Source: Chrysomallon squamiferum (Eukaryota; Mollusca; Gastropoda; Neomphalida; Peltospiridae). Taken from it: 64,000 bases of DNA. Positions 1 to 24,730 of the stretch are shown one piece after another (positions within the stretch are counted from its first letter, which is position 1; each line of letters begins with the position of its first letter). The position numbers and the translations under genes were made by a program. The stretch is taken from the NCBI GenBank assembly GCA_012295275.1, contig CM022668.1, positions 13,040,522 through 13,104,521 of the forward strand, given 5' to 3'. Under the pieces are notes generated by a model, which was not told the DNA's origin, searched no databases, and saw only the letters and a program-made list of their open reading frames with translations.

Positions 1-142
1 AATTTGTCTGTATAAATTAGTACTGCATTTGTACCAATGGTTTAGAATGTTGATATTGCAGATTCATTAAATTAAAGATAAACATTAAAAAATTACTAAT
101 GGATATGGCATTTTGATGTAACTTAACTAATTTTCTCAACAG

Positions 143-248
143 GAAAACGATAATGAATGACAAAGAAGTTTACGAGTACACAAAGCAATACTGGGAAGCT
201 CGCAAAGACCCTGGTTTCAGTCGAATGACCTTCGTCAAGCTCTGGTGA
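143..248 (+). CDS. 3'-terminal coding exon of an unidentified gene (partial)
   Basis: A good acceptor (TTTTCTCAACAG, ending at 142) is followed by an open frame that runs to TGA at 246-248. The exon enters with one base that completes a split codon and then gives 34 residues, including MNDKEVYEYTKQYWEARKD and ending GFSRMTFVKLW. The composition (alternating charged and aromatic residues, no simple repeat) and the GC content above its surroundings favour real coding sequence. The rest of the gene lies left of the window. I do not recognise the protein. A possible poly(A) signal AATAAA is at 807-812. A short internal ORF from the ATG at 152 is possible but less likely. Confidence 0.5.
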
Positions 249-1219
249 TGATGACCTTTGCAACCCCCCCAGCCCAGCCCTTGTTGCTATGGCAACTGCC
301 AAAGGAGTTATCTCTACTGGTGTATGTTTACTGTGTGATCTTGAGTGAAGTAATGTAACATGTAAAATACCTTTCATAGACAGCCTTATTATTCAGTTCT
401 TGCCATGGCTTCAGGGCAGAGTTTTGTGTCGTCATGGTGACTGTTCATCGAAGATTTTGATTGGTTGTGCCTGAAGCGATAGCTAAAACAACTAGTCAGC
501 AGACAGTAATGTAGTTTGGTGATGCAGTCTGTTTATTTATATTTTAAAAATCAGTTGCCGTGGTAACTGATAACAGTTTTAAGAAAACACCAAAAAATAT
601 TGATCATGATTAAATTGTGTATTTTGGAAATAGAAATTTATCAATTTTTTTTTTAAAAAGAAGAGAAGAAGAAATAACTGTTCATTTGATTATTGATATT
701 GTAAAGATGGACAGATAATAATAACAAAGTAACAAATGAAGAGTAATATGTAACAGTAAATTCTCTTTCACCGTTTCATTTCGAATTATTAACTAACTGA
801 TGCAAAAATAAAATCACTGTTAATAATCATAACCCAAATTAGATGACCTTTGTCATGTGGGGGGGTGGACAGTTAACAAAAAAAAAAAAAATAATAATTT
901 AATTAAAATAGTAATTCACACCCACATTAACTATAAATAATGATGACAATCTGTTCTTCTTCTTATTATTATTTTTCCCTCTTCTGTGTATTTCACTGTA
1001 TTTGAAAATAATAAAAATGATTTATTTTGAGTGTTTCAGGGTGAACTTGTTGATGAATTTTGTGTGCGAAAAAAATATTATTAGTTTTTAATGTCGATAT
1101 GCTCTCAATTTTCCACGCAAAAATATTGATACTACAGAATAAGATTATTTTGGTAAATTTTGATAGCGATATGTTGATAGACATTACTAATTATTGATGA
1201 TGATAATTATGTTAGGGTA

Positions 1220-1810
1220 ATTAAGCACCTTAAAGAATTTCTGTTGATAATATTTATTGATGGCATCAAATTCATAATATGTTGATAATCTTCATTGGCA
1301 ATATTTTATCAATTCTCAGTAACATGTTGTTATTTTATCAACCTTCATGTTGATATTATCAATCTTTTTAGTATGTTGATAATTTTTTTTATCAATCTTC
1401 AATGAGATGTAGATAATCTTTGTTGATAATAATTTATCAATATATAGTAACATGTTGATTATAATTTATCAATCTACAGACATGTTAATAATAAATTTTG
1501 ATAATATCAGTAATCTTTATTGATAAAATCTTCATCAGTTATAATCAGAATATTGATAATTTTTAATGACAGTACTTTTATGTTCAGTGACATATTGATA
1601 ATTTGACTATCAATGATAATAATAATTATAAATGACTATCAATGATAATAATGATAATTTTTAACGACAATCAAAGATAATATTGATAATTTATAATAAT
1701 AACTATCAATGATAATAATGATAATAATGTTCAATAATAACTATCAATGATAATAATAATAATAATAATTTTTAATAATGACTATCAATGATAATATTGA
1801 TAATATTTAT
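1220..1810. repeat. Degenerate TTGATAAT / ATCAATGATAATAAT repeat
   Basis: For nearly 600 bp the sequence is built from variants of TGTTGATAAT and its partial complement TATCAAT. In the right half (from about 1600) it settles into ACTATCAATGATAATAATGATAAT blocks. The mixture of the motif and its complement means the strand can fold on itself repeatedly. No coding capacity is visible. Confidence 0.6.
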
Positions 1811-2149
1811 TGATAATGTTACTCTTTGTAGAAATAAATGTCAAACCTGAGTTAAAATATTTTGATCAAATTACGAATGACAGTATGTTACGAAGATCTG
1901 CATAAAGTAGATGCACACAAATATTCAAAACCTCATCCTTCTTTTTGGTTTTAATATTTTATCATTAGACCATGACAGTATAGTGATATTATTATTTTTA
2001 TTTTTACTTTTTTTTTGTTTTTGTTATATTACATATACTGTTGTCTTTATTAAAATTTATTTTAAATTAATTAATCAAGAAACGAATGGGTATGAAGGCT
2101 AGACGTTTTTTTTTAAATTCTTTTCTTTGTTCAAGTAGAAGTGATGTTC

Positions 2150-2440
2150 TTAGGTATACGAGTTCGATTCCAGGAATGTGCTGTCCACTTAAAATTGAAT
2201 TGGGTTAGCTAACACATGTTTTTATTTTTTTTAATTTAGGTAAATAGTTATTTATATTTTAGTCACATTTGATTATTTTTAAGGTATGTGGGTTCAATTC
2301 TAAGAATATTCTGTGTGTGTAAAATCAGATAGGGTTTTTTGTAAGACGTCATTTTAAGAAACCAGTTTTCAATGGCCTGGTCTGGTTTGTCTGAAGGTAT
2401 CTGGGTTCAATTCCAAGGATATCTATGTAAATTAGCCATG
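2150..2440 (+). repeat. Three degenerate copies of a tRNA-B-box-like repeat
   Basis: Three segments starting near 2151, 2283 and 2395 share the pattern AGGTATnnGnGTTCnATTCnAnGnAT. The core GTTCGATTCC / GTTCAATTCC resembles the RNA polymerase III B box (GGTTCGANTCC), as in tRNA-derived SINEs. No cloverleaf or A box at proper spacing was found, so these are at best decayed SINE fragments. Confidence 0.35.
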
Positions 2441-3052
2441 GATAACAAGCCACACCTCTTTTAATTAATCATGTAACAGTGTAACCTTCTACCTTGTAAC
2501 AATGTTTGTATTAAATAATGTAATTTTTATTATAATGATACTGAAAATGAAATATTATCTTATTATATGTGAAGAAAAAAAAAAAAAAAACAACCACAGA
2601 AAGTTTGCTGTGTATTTGTTATTGTTAATGGTTAAAACCCATACAAAATTTGTATTCAGGTTTTCACAAGTATTAAAAAAAATAAAAGAAAAGCTTTTTT
2701 TTTTTTTATTGCTGTAATCATAAAGTACTATGTATATAGTTTGCAATGAAAGAGAAATTATTAAAATATTTTCTTATAGATTTCACTTATTTCTCTCTCT
2801 GTCTGTCTGTCTGTCTCTCTCCCCCTCTATATATAAATTATGAGATAAAAAGATTTATTAATATACTGTTACCTGCTGCATGCTAATTTTTATTGTTGGG
2901 GATTATTATCATGATGAAATATTGTTTGAAATGTGTTCAGCATATTTTTATTTTGTTATTTAGAGATCTTACTATTTATGTGATTTTTATTCTTTCTTAT
3001 ATATATTCCAGAATGAAGTTTATGAAATTAACTCACTTACACATATATGATC

Positions 3053-3083
<31 letters not shown>

Positions 3084-4700
3084 TAAAGAAAAAAACACAA
3101 AAAAAACATCCACAAACTCTGTTATGAAGTTAGTCATTATTTAAGAAAGGGCCATTGCTATCAGTGTAAAGTTTTATATTAAAAAAAACCCCAAAACCCA
3201 ATAAATAATAATAATTAAAAGAATACCAAAAGAAAGAAAAAATATTGATTCAGATCCCACCTTATTTACTCAGTTTTCTTTTTATTTCAAAATTTACAAT
3301 GAAATAAAATAAACACTGCCAATAGATTTTTAATTTTTATTTATTTTTAAACTGGAGTTATTTCCCTTCTGCCGTTATTATTGATTGTACATTTTATTTT
3401 ATTTAAGTCATCTCAACGTTTTTAGAAAGACATATCCTGAATTTAGATATTGATTTCTTTTTCTTTTTATATTTACTTAATTAATTATAAGGTTGTGCTT
3501 TTTCTTTCTGCTTTTTTTTTTTTTTTTTAAACTTTGATATGCTTATTTCATCATTATTATTATTATTATTACTTTATTATAAAATTGTTTGCAATCATAT
3601 ATAAGAATATTGTAAAGATCTGTTATGTATTTTAAAACAGTTTGGTTAAATTCTGTTTTAGTTTTGAAAATACTATTCTGGTTGTGTTTTTAAATAATAT
3701 TTATCTTCCTGTTTCTGATCTCTCTGTCTCTTCCATCTTTTGTCTTTTTTCAGTATTTCTTTATTTCGCATTGTATTTGTGTTATTCTCTCATTCTCTCG
3801 CTCTCTCTCTGTCCTACTTATTAAAAAAAAAAAATTGTGTCTACTTAAATATTCTTACAAAGGTCACATATCACTTTATGTAATATTGAAATCGTCACTT
3901 TGTGCTTACTCAGTCTTTCAAGTTAATTGCTCTGATGAACGGGACATTGTTTTTTTCCATTTGTAATATATCTATATTAAATATTTACCTCTGTGTGTAA
4001 AATAATTGTTTTATCAGGGTTAATGCTAGTTAAGTTTGTTAATCTGTAATAATATACAAGTCATTATATATCTATATCTAGACATAATAATGACGTTATT
4101 TTCATGTCATATCTTATTATTATTATTATTATTATTAATATTAATATTATAGTTATTAATATAGCAATATCACTACTCGTGGCAGTAGCTAGTGACTTCC
4201 ATATCAGTTCACAATATTCAGAAGCCAAGGATTCTGGTTCAAATCCTTTCAGGGGATGTCGATTAATTTAAATTAATATTATTATTAATATTATTATTAC
4301 CATTATTAATGTATTTTTATTTATTTTATAAATTTGTGTGAATCATGACCACTAGTAATTGAGGACATTGTGTGATTTTTAAATTGTTTACAAAGACCAT
4401 GAGAATTAAATATATATATAATTATATGAGCTATGCAGATTATGTTATACAATATATAAGTAAATAAAATGCTTAAAAATGTTCTTATTTTTGTTTCGTT
4501 ATTAATTATTAAAATGTGTACAGTATTGCACTAAAATATATATATTTATCAAAGCATATATAATGTATTTTCCTGTTTATAGGAAGGATCAAATAAAGAA
4601 TTATTCTTGCTAAATGAAAAAAAGAGTTACCCTGTTATTTCAGAAATGCTGTATTGATGTATATCATTGTTTTTTTTTTTTTTTTTTTTTAATCCATATA

Positions 4701-4734
<34 letters not shown>

Positions 4735-4768
4735 GGTCAAGTATTCTATAACATTATAACTGTATATA

Positions 4769-4808
<40 letters not shown>

Positions 4809-5690
4809 ACAACATAAAAACACACACACCAAAAAAATCTGCACCATATTTATCTTGAATTTTTAATTTGCAATTTTCCTTTTATAGCAAAACTTGTCAG
4901 TAACATAATTTCAAAAACAAACACACAAACAAAACGGTATATGAGTATATTGCACATATGTACTGTCTACATACAAAATGTAAGCATTATTCAAGGTATA
5001 TTATAAAAACAGCTTTATTCCATAGTCTAAAAGACGTTCATACCAAAAATGAATGGCACATACACATTGCAAAAACAAAATTTAAAAACATAAGATTCAG
5101 AATTATCTAACTAAAAATATTAGGAATAAATTATTACATGTAAATAAATAAAAATATAGATAAACAAGTAAATAACATAACAGTATTAAATAGTTAATAG
5201 TTAAGCAGATCTGAAAAAAAATGTCACAGATATTCAGGACATGCATAAAAATGATATTTTATTTTATATGTGTTTCTAACTTGAAACATCACCAGGTACT
5301 ACTTAAAATTGCTAAAACTCACATAAATCATACAGAATACAGAATACAGTTTTACATGCCACCATAAACATAGAATTTGCTAATTTACTTTTTTTTTTTT
5401 TTTTTTGGAATGTGGACAAAGTGGACAAACTGTAAATAAAATTTAAATATTTTTAATTAGGATTTAAAAGTACAACAATTCAAAATGTCGGGTCATCTAT
5501 GCATATTCCAAAAAAAAAAAAAAAAAAAAAATAAAAAGGCAATTTCTTGTTTAGGGTGTACATTAGGTAATATGAAAAGTAACTTAAATTTATTTTGCTA
5601 TATTTTTACTGTTGTTTTTGCAGATGATTTGCTTTAGTTTGTTGACATTTTAACTTTTTGTGAAGGAATAAAATGGTGGCATTCGGATCC

Positions 5691-5734
<44 letters not shown>

Positions 5735-6316
5735 TAAAAAGAAAAAAAAAAAGAGAGACAAGATGATTGCATGCATATAAATGAAAACAGAAAATAATTT
5801 TAAACAATTTTTTTTACAAAGTTACGCATTTTTACTTGTTAAACGTACGTATATTAATGCATGTGGTACAAAACACTCGTATTAAACCTGGGTATTTCTC
5901 TGACTGTTTACAAGTCATCTACACTTCACTGCTCACAAAACTTCAACTCTATTAAAAACACTAAAATCCAAGCCTGTACTTTTGATCACAATTAATTTTC
6001 AGGGCACAAATGGCTTATAAAACCCATCAACACAACAACAGACATGTAAAAGAAATCATTACACATGCTTTTTATGTATATATTTGTATTTATATATGTG
6101 TGTTTATGTATGTGTGTGTGTGTATATATGTATGTAGGTAAATGCATGTACTGATGTATGTATGCTAACTTGTGATATAAAATTGTTAAAATAAGCTCCA
6201 GAATTCTTAACCCAGTGTACATTTTATTACTAAATAAATATATAAATAATGGTCATGATGACAACAATAATAACATTAAACAGAAAATATAATAGTAGTA
6301 GTAGTAGTAGTAAAGT

Positions 6317-6387
<71 letters not shown>

Positions 6388-6699
6388 CATTGTCATCATC
6401 AAAATAATAAATAAAGTAATAAGTAAGTAAATAAATAAAAGAAAACTTTTACACCAGTAAATAAGATATATGTATTCATTGATATATAATACATAAATTA
6501 TCTCCTACAGTGTTGTACCATATGCCTTACTCTTATTCATTAACAAAGAAATACATACCTACGTTCCTCTGTTTTCAGAACTTTTTTATCTAATCAAGAA
6601 GACACATTCTTCCATTCTTATGACTTGTTACCAACGGCAGTGATTCACTATTTAATATTCATCCCAAAATACTCACCGATTTTCCTACGTTTTCCTTTA

Positions 6700-6864
6700 T
6701 TTCAAATGACGAGTTTTCACATATAGTAGACCCTCCATTTAACAGACAGTGTGTCATTTGATTATAAAAGTCTGTTAAATCGAGTACCATGCATCTTCTG
6801 TATGTATCCAAAAATATTTAGTTATGATTTATTGTTCTTGCGTTCAAAGATGAATCTTCACATA
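6700..6864. repeat. TIR-like inverted-repeat block next to the MITE
   Basis: The block contains TAGACCCTCCATTTAACAGAC (from about 6727) and, about 22 bp on, GTCTGTTAAATCGAGTAC. These pair as a hairpin and match the terminal repeat of the adjacent element at 6865. It is probably a decayed second copy or a tandem fragment of the same family. Confidence 0.5.
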
Positions 6865-7215
6865 CAGTAAACCCTCAATTAACGGACAAATATGAATAAC
6901 GTAGTGTCAGTTGTTTTCTAAAGTCCATTAGGTCAAGTATTCTATAACATCATAACTGTATAATATCCAAATATATTTATTACTGTTAGATATGATATAT
7001 AGTTCTGGATTTCAATGACGGATTTTCGCATTCAGTGGACCTTCGATTTACAGACAGAATAAATCGAGTTCTGTAAATAATATTATAATCGCATGTATCC
7101 AAATACATTCCTCGGTTTCAAAATATAAATTTTTACGTACAATAAAACCTCGATTTTTGGGATAACGGGGGGGGTATCTGTTGATGTAGAAAGTCTATTA
7201 ATTAAGAGTTTACTG
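6865..7215. mobile_element. MITE with pogo/Tigger-like termini and TA target duplication
   Basis: The left end reads TA|CAGTAAACCCTCAATTAACG and the right end, in reverse complement, reads TA|CAGTAAACTCTTAATTAAT. The element therefore has near-matching inverted termini that start CAGT and end ACTG, bounded by TA on both sides (6863-6864 and 7216-7217). CAGT...ACTG ends with a TA duplication are typical of the pogo/Tigger branch of Tc1/mariner. At 351 bp with no transposase frame it is non-autonomous. It carries two further internal copies of the TIR-like motif (near 7033 and 7140), so it may be composite. It lies about 80 bp downstream of the stop codon of dehydratase copy A. Confidence 0.6.
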
Positions 7216-7294
7216 TATATTACAGTTGTAGTGATGTACAGATGGTAGATATATGTCTGGGTCTTGGGGTGTGAGCTGTATTTAGGGGTGGGGG

Positions 7295-20466
<13,172 letters not shown>

Positions 20467-20734
20467 CGTCGTTGAAGGCACTGTTGAAGCTGCTGAAAGA
20501 TTGTCTTAGACGTCGTGGTAATTGTCTGAAATGAAAGTCTTTGAAATTTAGCATAATTTATTTAATTTGATTAATTAATGTATATGAATGATTTCGTAAA
20601 CAATTATTGCCAATCTTAAAACATATAAAATTTGTATTATTGTGAATTAGAATATGTATTACTACCAATACAACTATGATGCATTTATAATGAAATAACG
20701 ATAACAACGACAACAACAGTAACACCAAGAACAA

Positions 20735-20877
20735 CGACATAATGATAATGATAATAATGATAATAACGATAATGATAGTAACAATTATAATAATAATAAT
20801 AATGATAATAATAATGATGATGATGGTGATGATGATATTAATAATGATGATGACGATTGTGATGGTGATGATGATGA

Positions 20878-20960
<83 letters not shown>

Positions 20961-20966
20961 GTAATA
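20735..20966. repeat. Compound GAT/AAT, ACT and AAT triplet array
   Basis: GATAAT-type triplets are followed by (ACT)n at about 20878-20929 and (AAT)n at about 20930-20965. It has the same ACT-to-AAT order as in intron 7 of copy A. Confidence 0.85.
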
Positions 20967-21703
20967 ATAAAAATCATAAACCTTGATGTCGAATTACCAC
21001 AAGTCACAGAAAAATTTCCTAGATTAATATTTTTTTTCCTCTCCTTTGCAAACAGTTATTACAAATAGGAAATGACAGAATTTTCGACATATGTACACAC
21101 TTCTAGAAAACGCTGACTGGAATACAAATTAACCCCCCCCCACACCCACCGTCGAAAATCGATTTATCTGCTTGTCTGTATGTCTGTCTCCACACGATGC
21201 ATTAAAACAAGATATTTACACCCATAATCCTCTCCATTAACAAATTATGTCCTGACTCGAACCGTGGATACATTTATATGACTTCGTTTTTGTGTCGTTA
21301 ATGGACGAAAGTTTTGTGGGTTATCTAGCACAAGATCGGTGACCATCCTGTCGTCTGCTATGCGTTTGCGCGCGCTGAACGGAATAACCTCGGGATTATT
21401 CGCGGATACGTAAACAGCTGTCAGTCGGGAGATATCGGGTACTAAATTTTTTTCGTTTATGTCCGGAAGCATGATGAACATTCGCATGAATTCGATCTTA
21501 CCGACGATATGAAAATTGTATTTCGCACGCTCGAAACGGTTTAATTAAGTGTCAATTAGAAGAAAGGAAGATGGCAGCCTGGGTTAGCTTTTATATTTTT
21601 TTATTTTTACACCTAATGAACGGCTAAATCGAGTTTTCGATATATTTTGTTTGTGTGTGTTCTACAGTTTATTTTCTTTTTTTGTTCATATAGTTTATAT
21701 TAA

Positions 21704-21705
<2 letters not shown>

Positions 21706-21799
<94 letters not shown>
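21706..21799. repeat. (CT)n followed by (CA)n
   Basis: About 75 bp of CT pass directly into CA repeats. A pure dinucleotide microsatellite. Confidence 0.95.
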
Positions 21800-22341
21800 G
21801 CACGCAGACAGACAGACAAACAACACATACACGTACAAAATAAGAATTATTCTAGTTTGCTCTGTGTGAAGAATTATACTAGCGTGATTAAAAAATAATA
21901 CAACATTTCGTTTTACATAAGTAATATAAGTTAAAGCAACAAAAACATAGCTTCTATCAACAGTTATCTCTTTGTAAGTGCTTATCAATAATATATCTTC
22001 GTTAGAAGGCTAATCTTAGACATTACAGATCACGTGATCATAACTTCCGCTCCTACCTGAGCTCCTCATATTAGTTTTATCAAAAACAGCATTTATGTCT
22101 TCCTACGTATAGGTTGGTGCATGTTAAAAAATCTCTTCTTGCTAATCGAAAAAGGTAATCCATCACATGTAGAGACATTATGAGTGTTGTTTAAATGCAA
22201 CGTGTTTTTTTTCTTGTTTTTTTTTTTAAATTATTAGTTGGCAAACAGCCGTTCAATAACTTGTTCCTGCTCAAGTAGGTAATGTCTAGACTTCACTTGT
22301 ATCACAAGTGTTAGTGCTAAAGATCTGAAAAATATCATCAC

Positions 22342-22470
22342 CGTATGTCAATTTACCCTTGTACAAATATGACGTGTACACACGTATGTCAATTTACCCT
22401 TGTACAAATATGACGCGTACATACGTATGTTATTACATGTAAATACGTATATTAATTTATCTTTGTGCAA
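22342..22470. repeat. 43-bp direct repeat
   Basis: CGTATGTCAATTTACCCTTG with the following TACAAATATGACG occurs at about 22342 and 22385, and a decayed third copy (TACGTATATTAATTTATCTT) follows near 22445. Confidence 0.65.
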
Positions 22471-22599
22471 ATATTACGTGGTTCTTGTCAAAACCGGAAA
22501 AGGTTGTTGTTTTAATTATAGTTGCATTTTATTGGAATAATAAACTCATATTTATACTGACATTCATACTATACTCATAACACATGCATATTCATACCA

Positions 22600-22642
<43 letters not shown>

Positions 22643-23814
22643 TGGAATGAATGCTTCGAAATTTTATTAAGAAAAATAGAAAATGTAGTTGTTTTTTTGT
22701 TGTTTTCTTTATCACAGGATTGTGTACTTCATAATTTCATTACAAAATTGTTAAATTATTTCATTACTTTCCTTAATGGCCTGCTCTTTTTCCTTAGGTG
22801 GTAGGTAATGAAGAGACACAAGAAGAAGGTGTTTTATTTAATGACGTAAAATATTCAATAATCTGCAGTCATTATGACCTCATTATGACGTCATACGCAT
22901 TGTTACGGATCAAATACATAATTAAAAAAAAGGAAACCCCAGGCCGCTACGATTAGCAGAAAGGTTTTAATAAACCACTTGTGAGCGCGGGTGGAACGTG
23001 AAATACATAATAGGCGCACCGAGAACGAGCGGTCATACCAATGCCTAAACCGGAATTATTAAAATAATCCTCTAAATTAACCATATTAAAAAAGTGGGTT
23101 TTATTTTATTTTATTTATTCATTTGTTTCTTTATTATTATTATTTTTTTTAATTTAACATATTTAGTCTAATTCTTTCAGACATAAATAAGCATGTTGTG
23201 CACGACAGACTCACAAAAACATGCGCGAAGGATATGATTAAAAAAATCCAATATACGCAGACGACAGAATCAGCTAAATTTTAACACACACACACACAAA
23301 CACACATACACACACAACACACAGAGAGACGTACACAAAAGCAGACTTGCATAAAAATAACAATATAAAAAAAAAACAAAAAAAACAATGCTCGCAGACA
23401 ACAGAATTAGCTAAGTATTTAACCTACACAAAACAAAAAACACGAAGAAACACAGCTAATTAGAAAAGAGAACTCGATAACAAAAACTAATTTCTGCAGA
23501 CTATATAATTAAAAAAAAAATAAAAATAAAAAAAAGAAAAAATGAAAGAAAAGAAAAAAAAAAAAAAAAAAAAAAATTTAAATTGCGCAGACGACATTTA
23601 CATTTTATCTCGGTTAAAATCGACCAAACAATGCAACCACAACCACGCGCTTGCTTTCCCGTTCCACAAGGTTCGAATTCTATTCGCTTCTCGACTGTTA
23701 ATTTAACTGCGACACAATTTAACCTGAAACTATCTCCTCAAGGATAGGTGTACGGGCCATGCGTGAATATAGGTGATTGGAGAGGGGGGGGTATCTTTAT
23801 CTTTATCTTTTCTT

Positions 23815-23856
<42 letters not shown>

Positions 23857-24073
23857 CACGTTTTATTTTCACGATTTTTATTGCATTATTCGCTTCATTT
23901 TCTTCCTTTTCCTTTTATTTCCCGTTCTTTTTTTTTTTTGTGGCTTTTTGTGGTTTTTTGTTTCCAGCGCATTAAAGTTTCATTATCGCTGTTTGATTCT
24001 TTTTTCTGTGTCATGCTCTGTGAGAAATGTTTATAAATTAAATGAGACACATTTAGCTTGAACTGTGGATGAT

Positions 24074-24077
<4 letters not shown>

Positions 24078-24161
<84 letters not shown>
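24078..24161. repeat. (CT)n microsatellite
   Basis: About 80 bp of uninterrupted CT repeats, followed by a short ACT run. Confidence 0.95.
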
Positions 24162-24164
<3 letters not shown>

Positions 24165-24299
24165 ATACTACTACTACTACTACTAATAATGATAATAATA
24201 TTTAAAAAAAAAAGTTAAAGAAGAACTGGAAACAAATCACAAGACATAAATAAAAATGGCAGTTTTAATCGAGTATCATCAAATACTTACGTTATACAC

Positions 24300-24730
24300 A
24301 CATTACACTACTACTGCTACTACGACAACAACAACAAATAATAATACTATTGTTACTACTACTGCTACTACTACAACCGCTACAGATGATGCTACTACCA
24401 CTACAACCACCACTTTTGCTGCTACTATTACTGCTGCTGCTACTACTACTGCTGATATTATTAATATATCTACGACATCTTCAACTACTACTACCACTAC
24501 TGCTATTATACAGTTACTACTACAACTACTTTTACTACTACTACTGTTACTAGTACCACTGCTACTATTGCTATTATTACTGCTACAACTGTTATTACTA
24601 CAACAACTATTACTATGTTGCTATTGTTATTAGTACTGCTACTACTAATAAAACGAATATGATGAAAAAGAAGAAGAGCAATAACAACAGCAATAACAGC
24701 AGCAGCAACAATAAATAAATAAATATATAT
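24300..24730. repeat. Degenerate ACT/ACA triplet region
   Basis: Over 400 bp consist of ACT, ACA, GCT and TTA triplets in all three frames. This gives poly-Thr, poly-Leu and poly-Val ORFs on both strands that are not genes. The composition matches the ACT-rich tail of the C2 repeat units. Confidence 0.8.

Larger units (their letters stand above)
249..6640. other. AT-rich intergenic stretch without recognised genes
   Basis: It begins with the probable 3'UTR of the exon at 143-248. It is mostly A/T, with many homopolymers (for example poly-T near 4671-4692 and poly-A near 5511-5531), (TA)n near 3053-3083, 4700-4734 and 4768-4804, and (AAT)n at about 5691-5726 and 6318-6387. ORFs here are short, hydrophobic and A/T-driven. 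I see no splice-bounded coding exon. One 33-bp segment (4734-4766) recurs at 6930-6962. Confidence 0.6.

Noticed and set aside
21245-21487. 80-codon minus ORF in a GC-richer island
   Set aside because: The composition is protein-like, but no flanking splice sites or family features were found. The island may be the 5' region of copy A.
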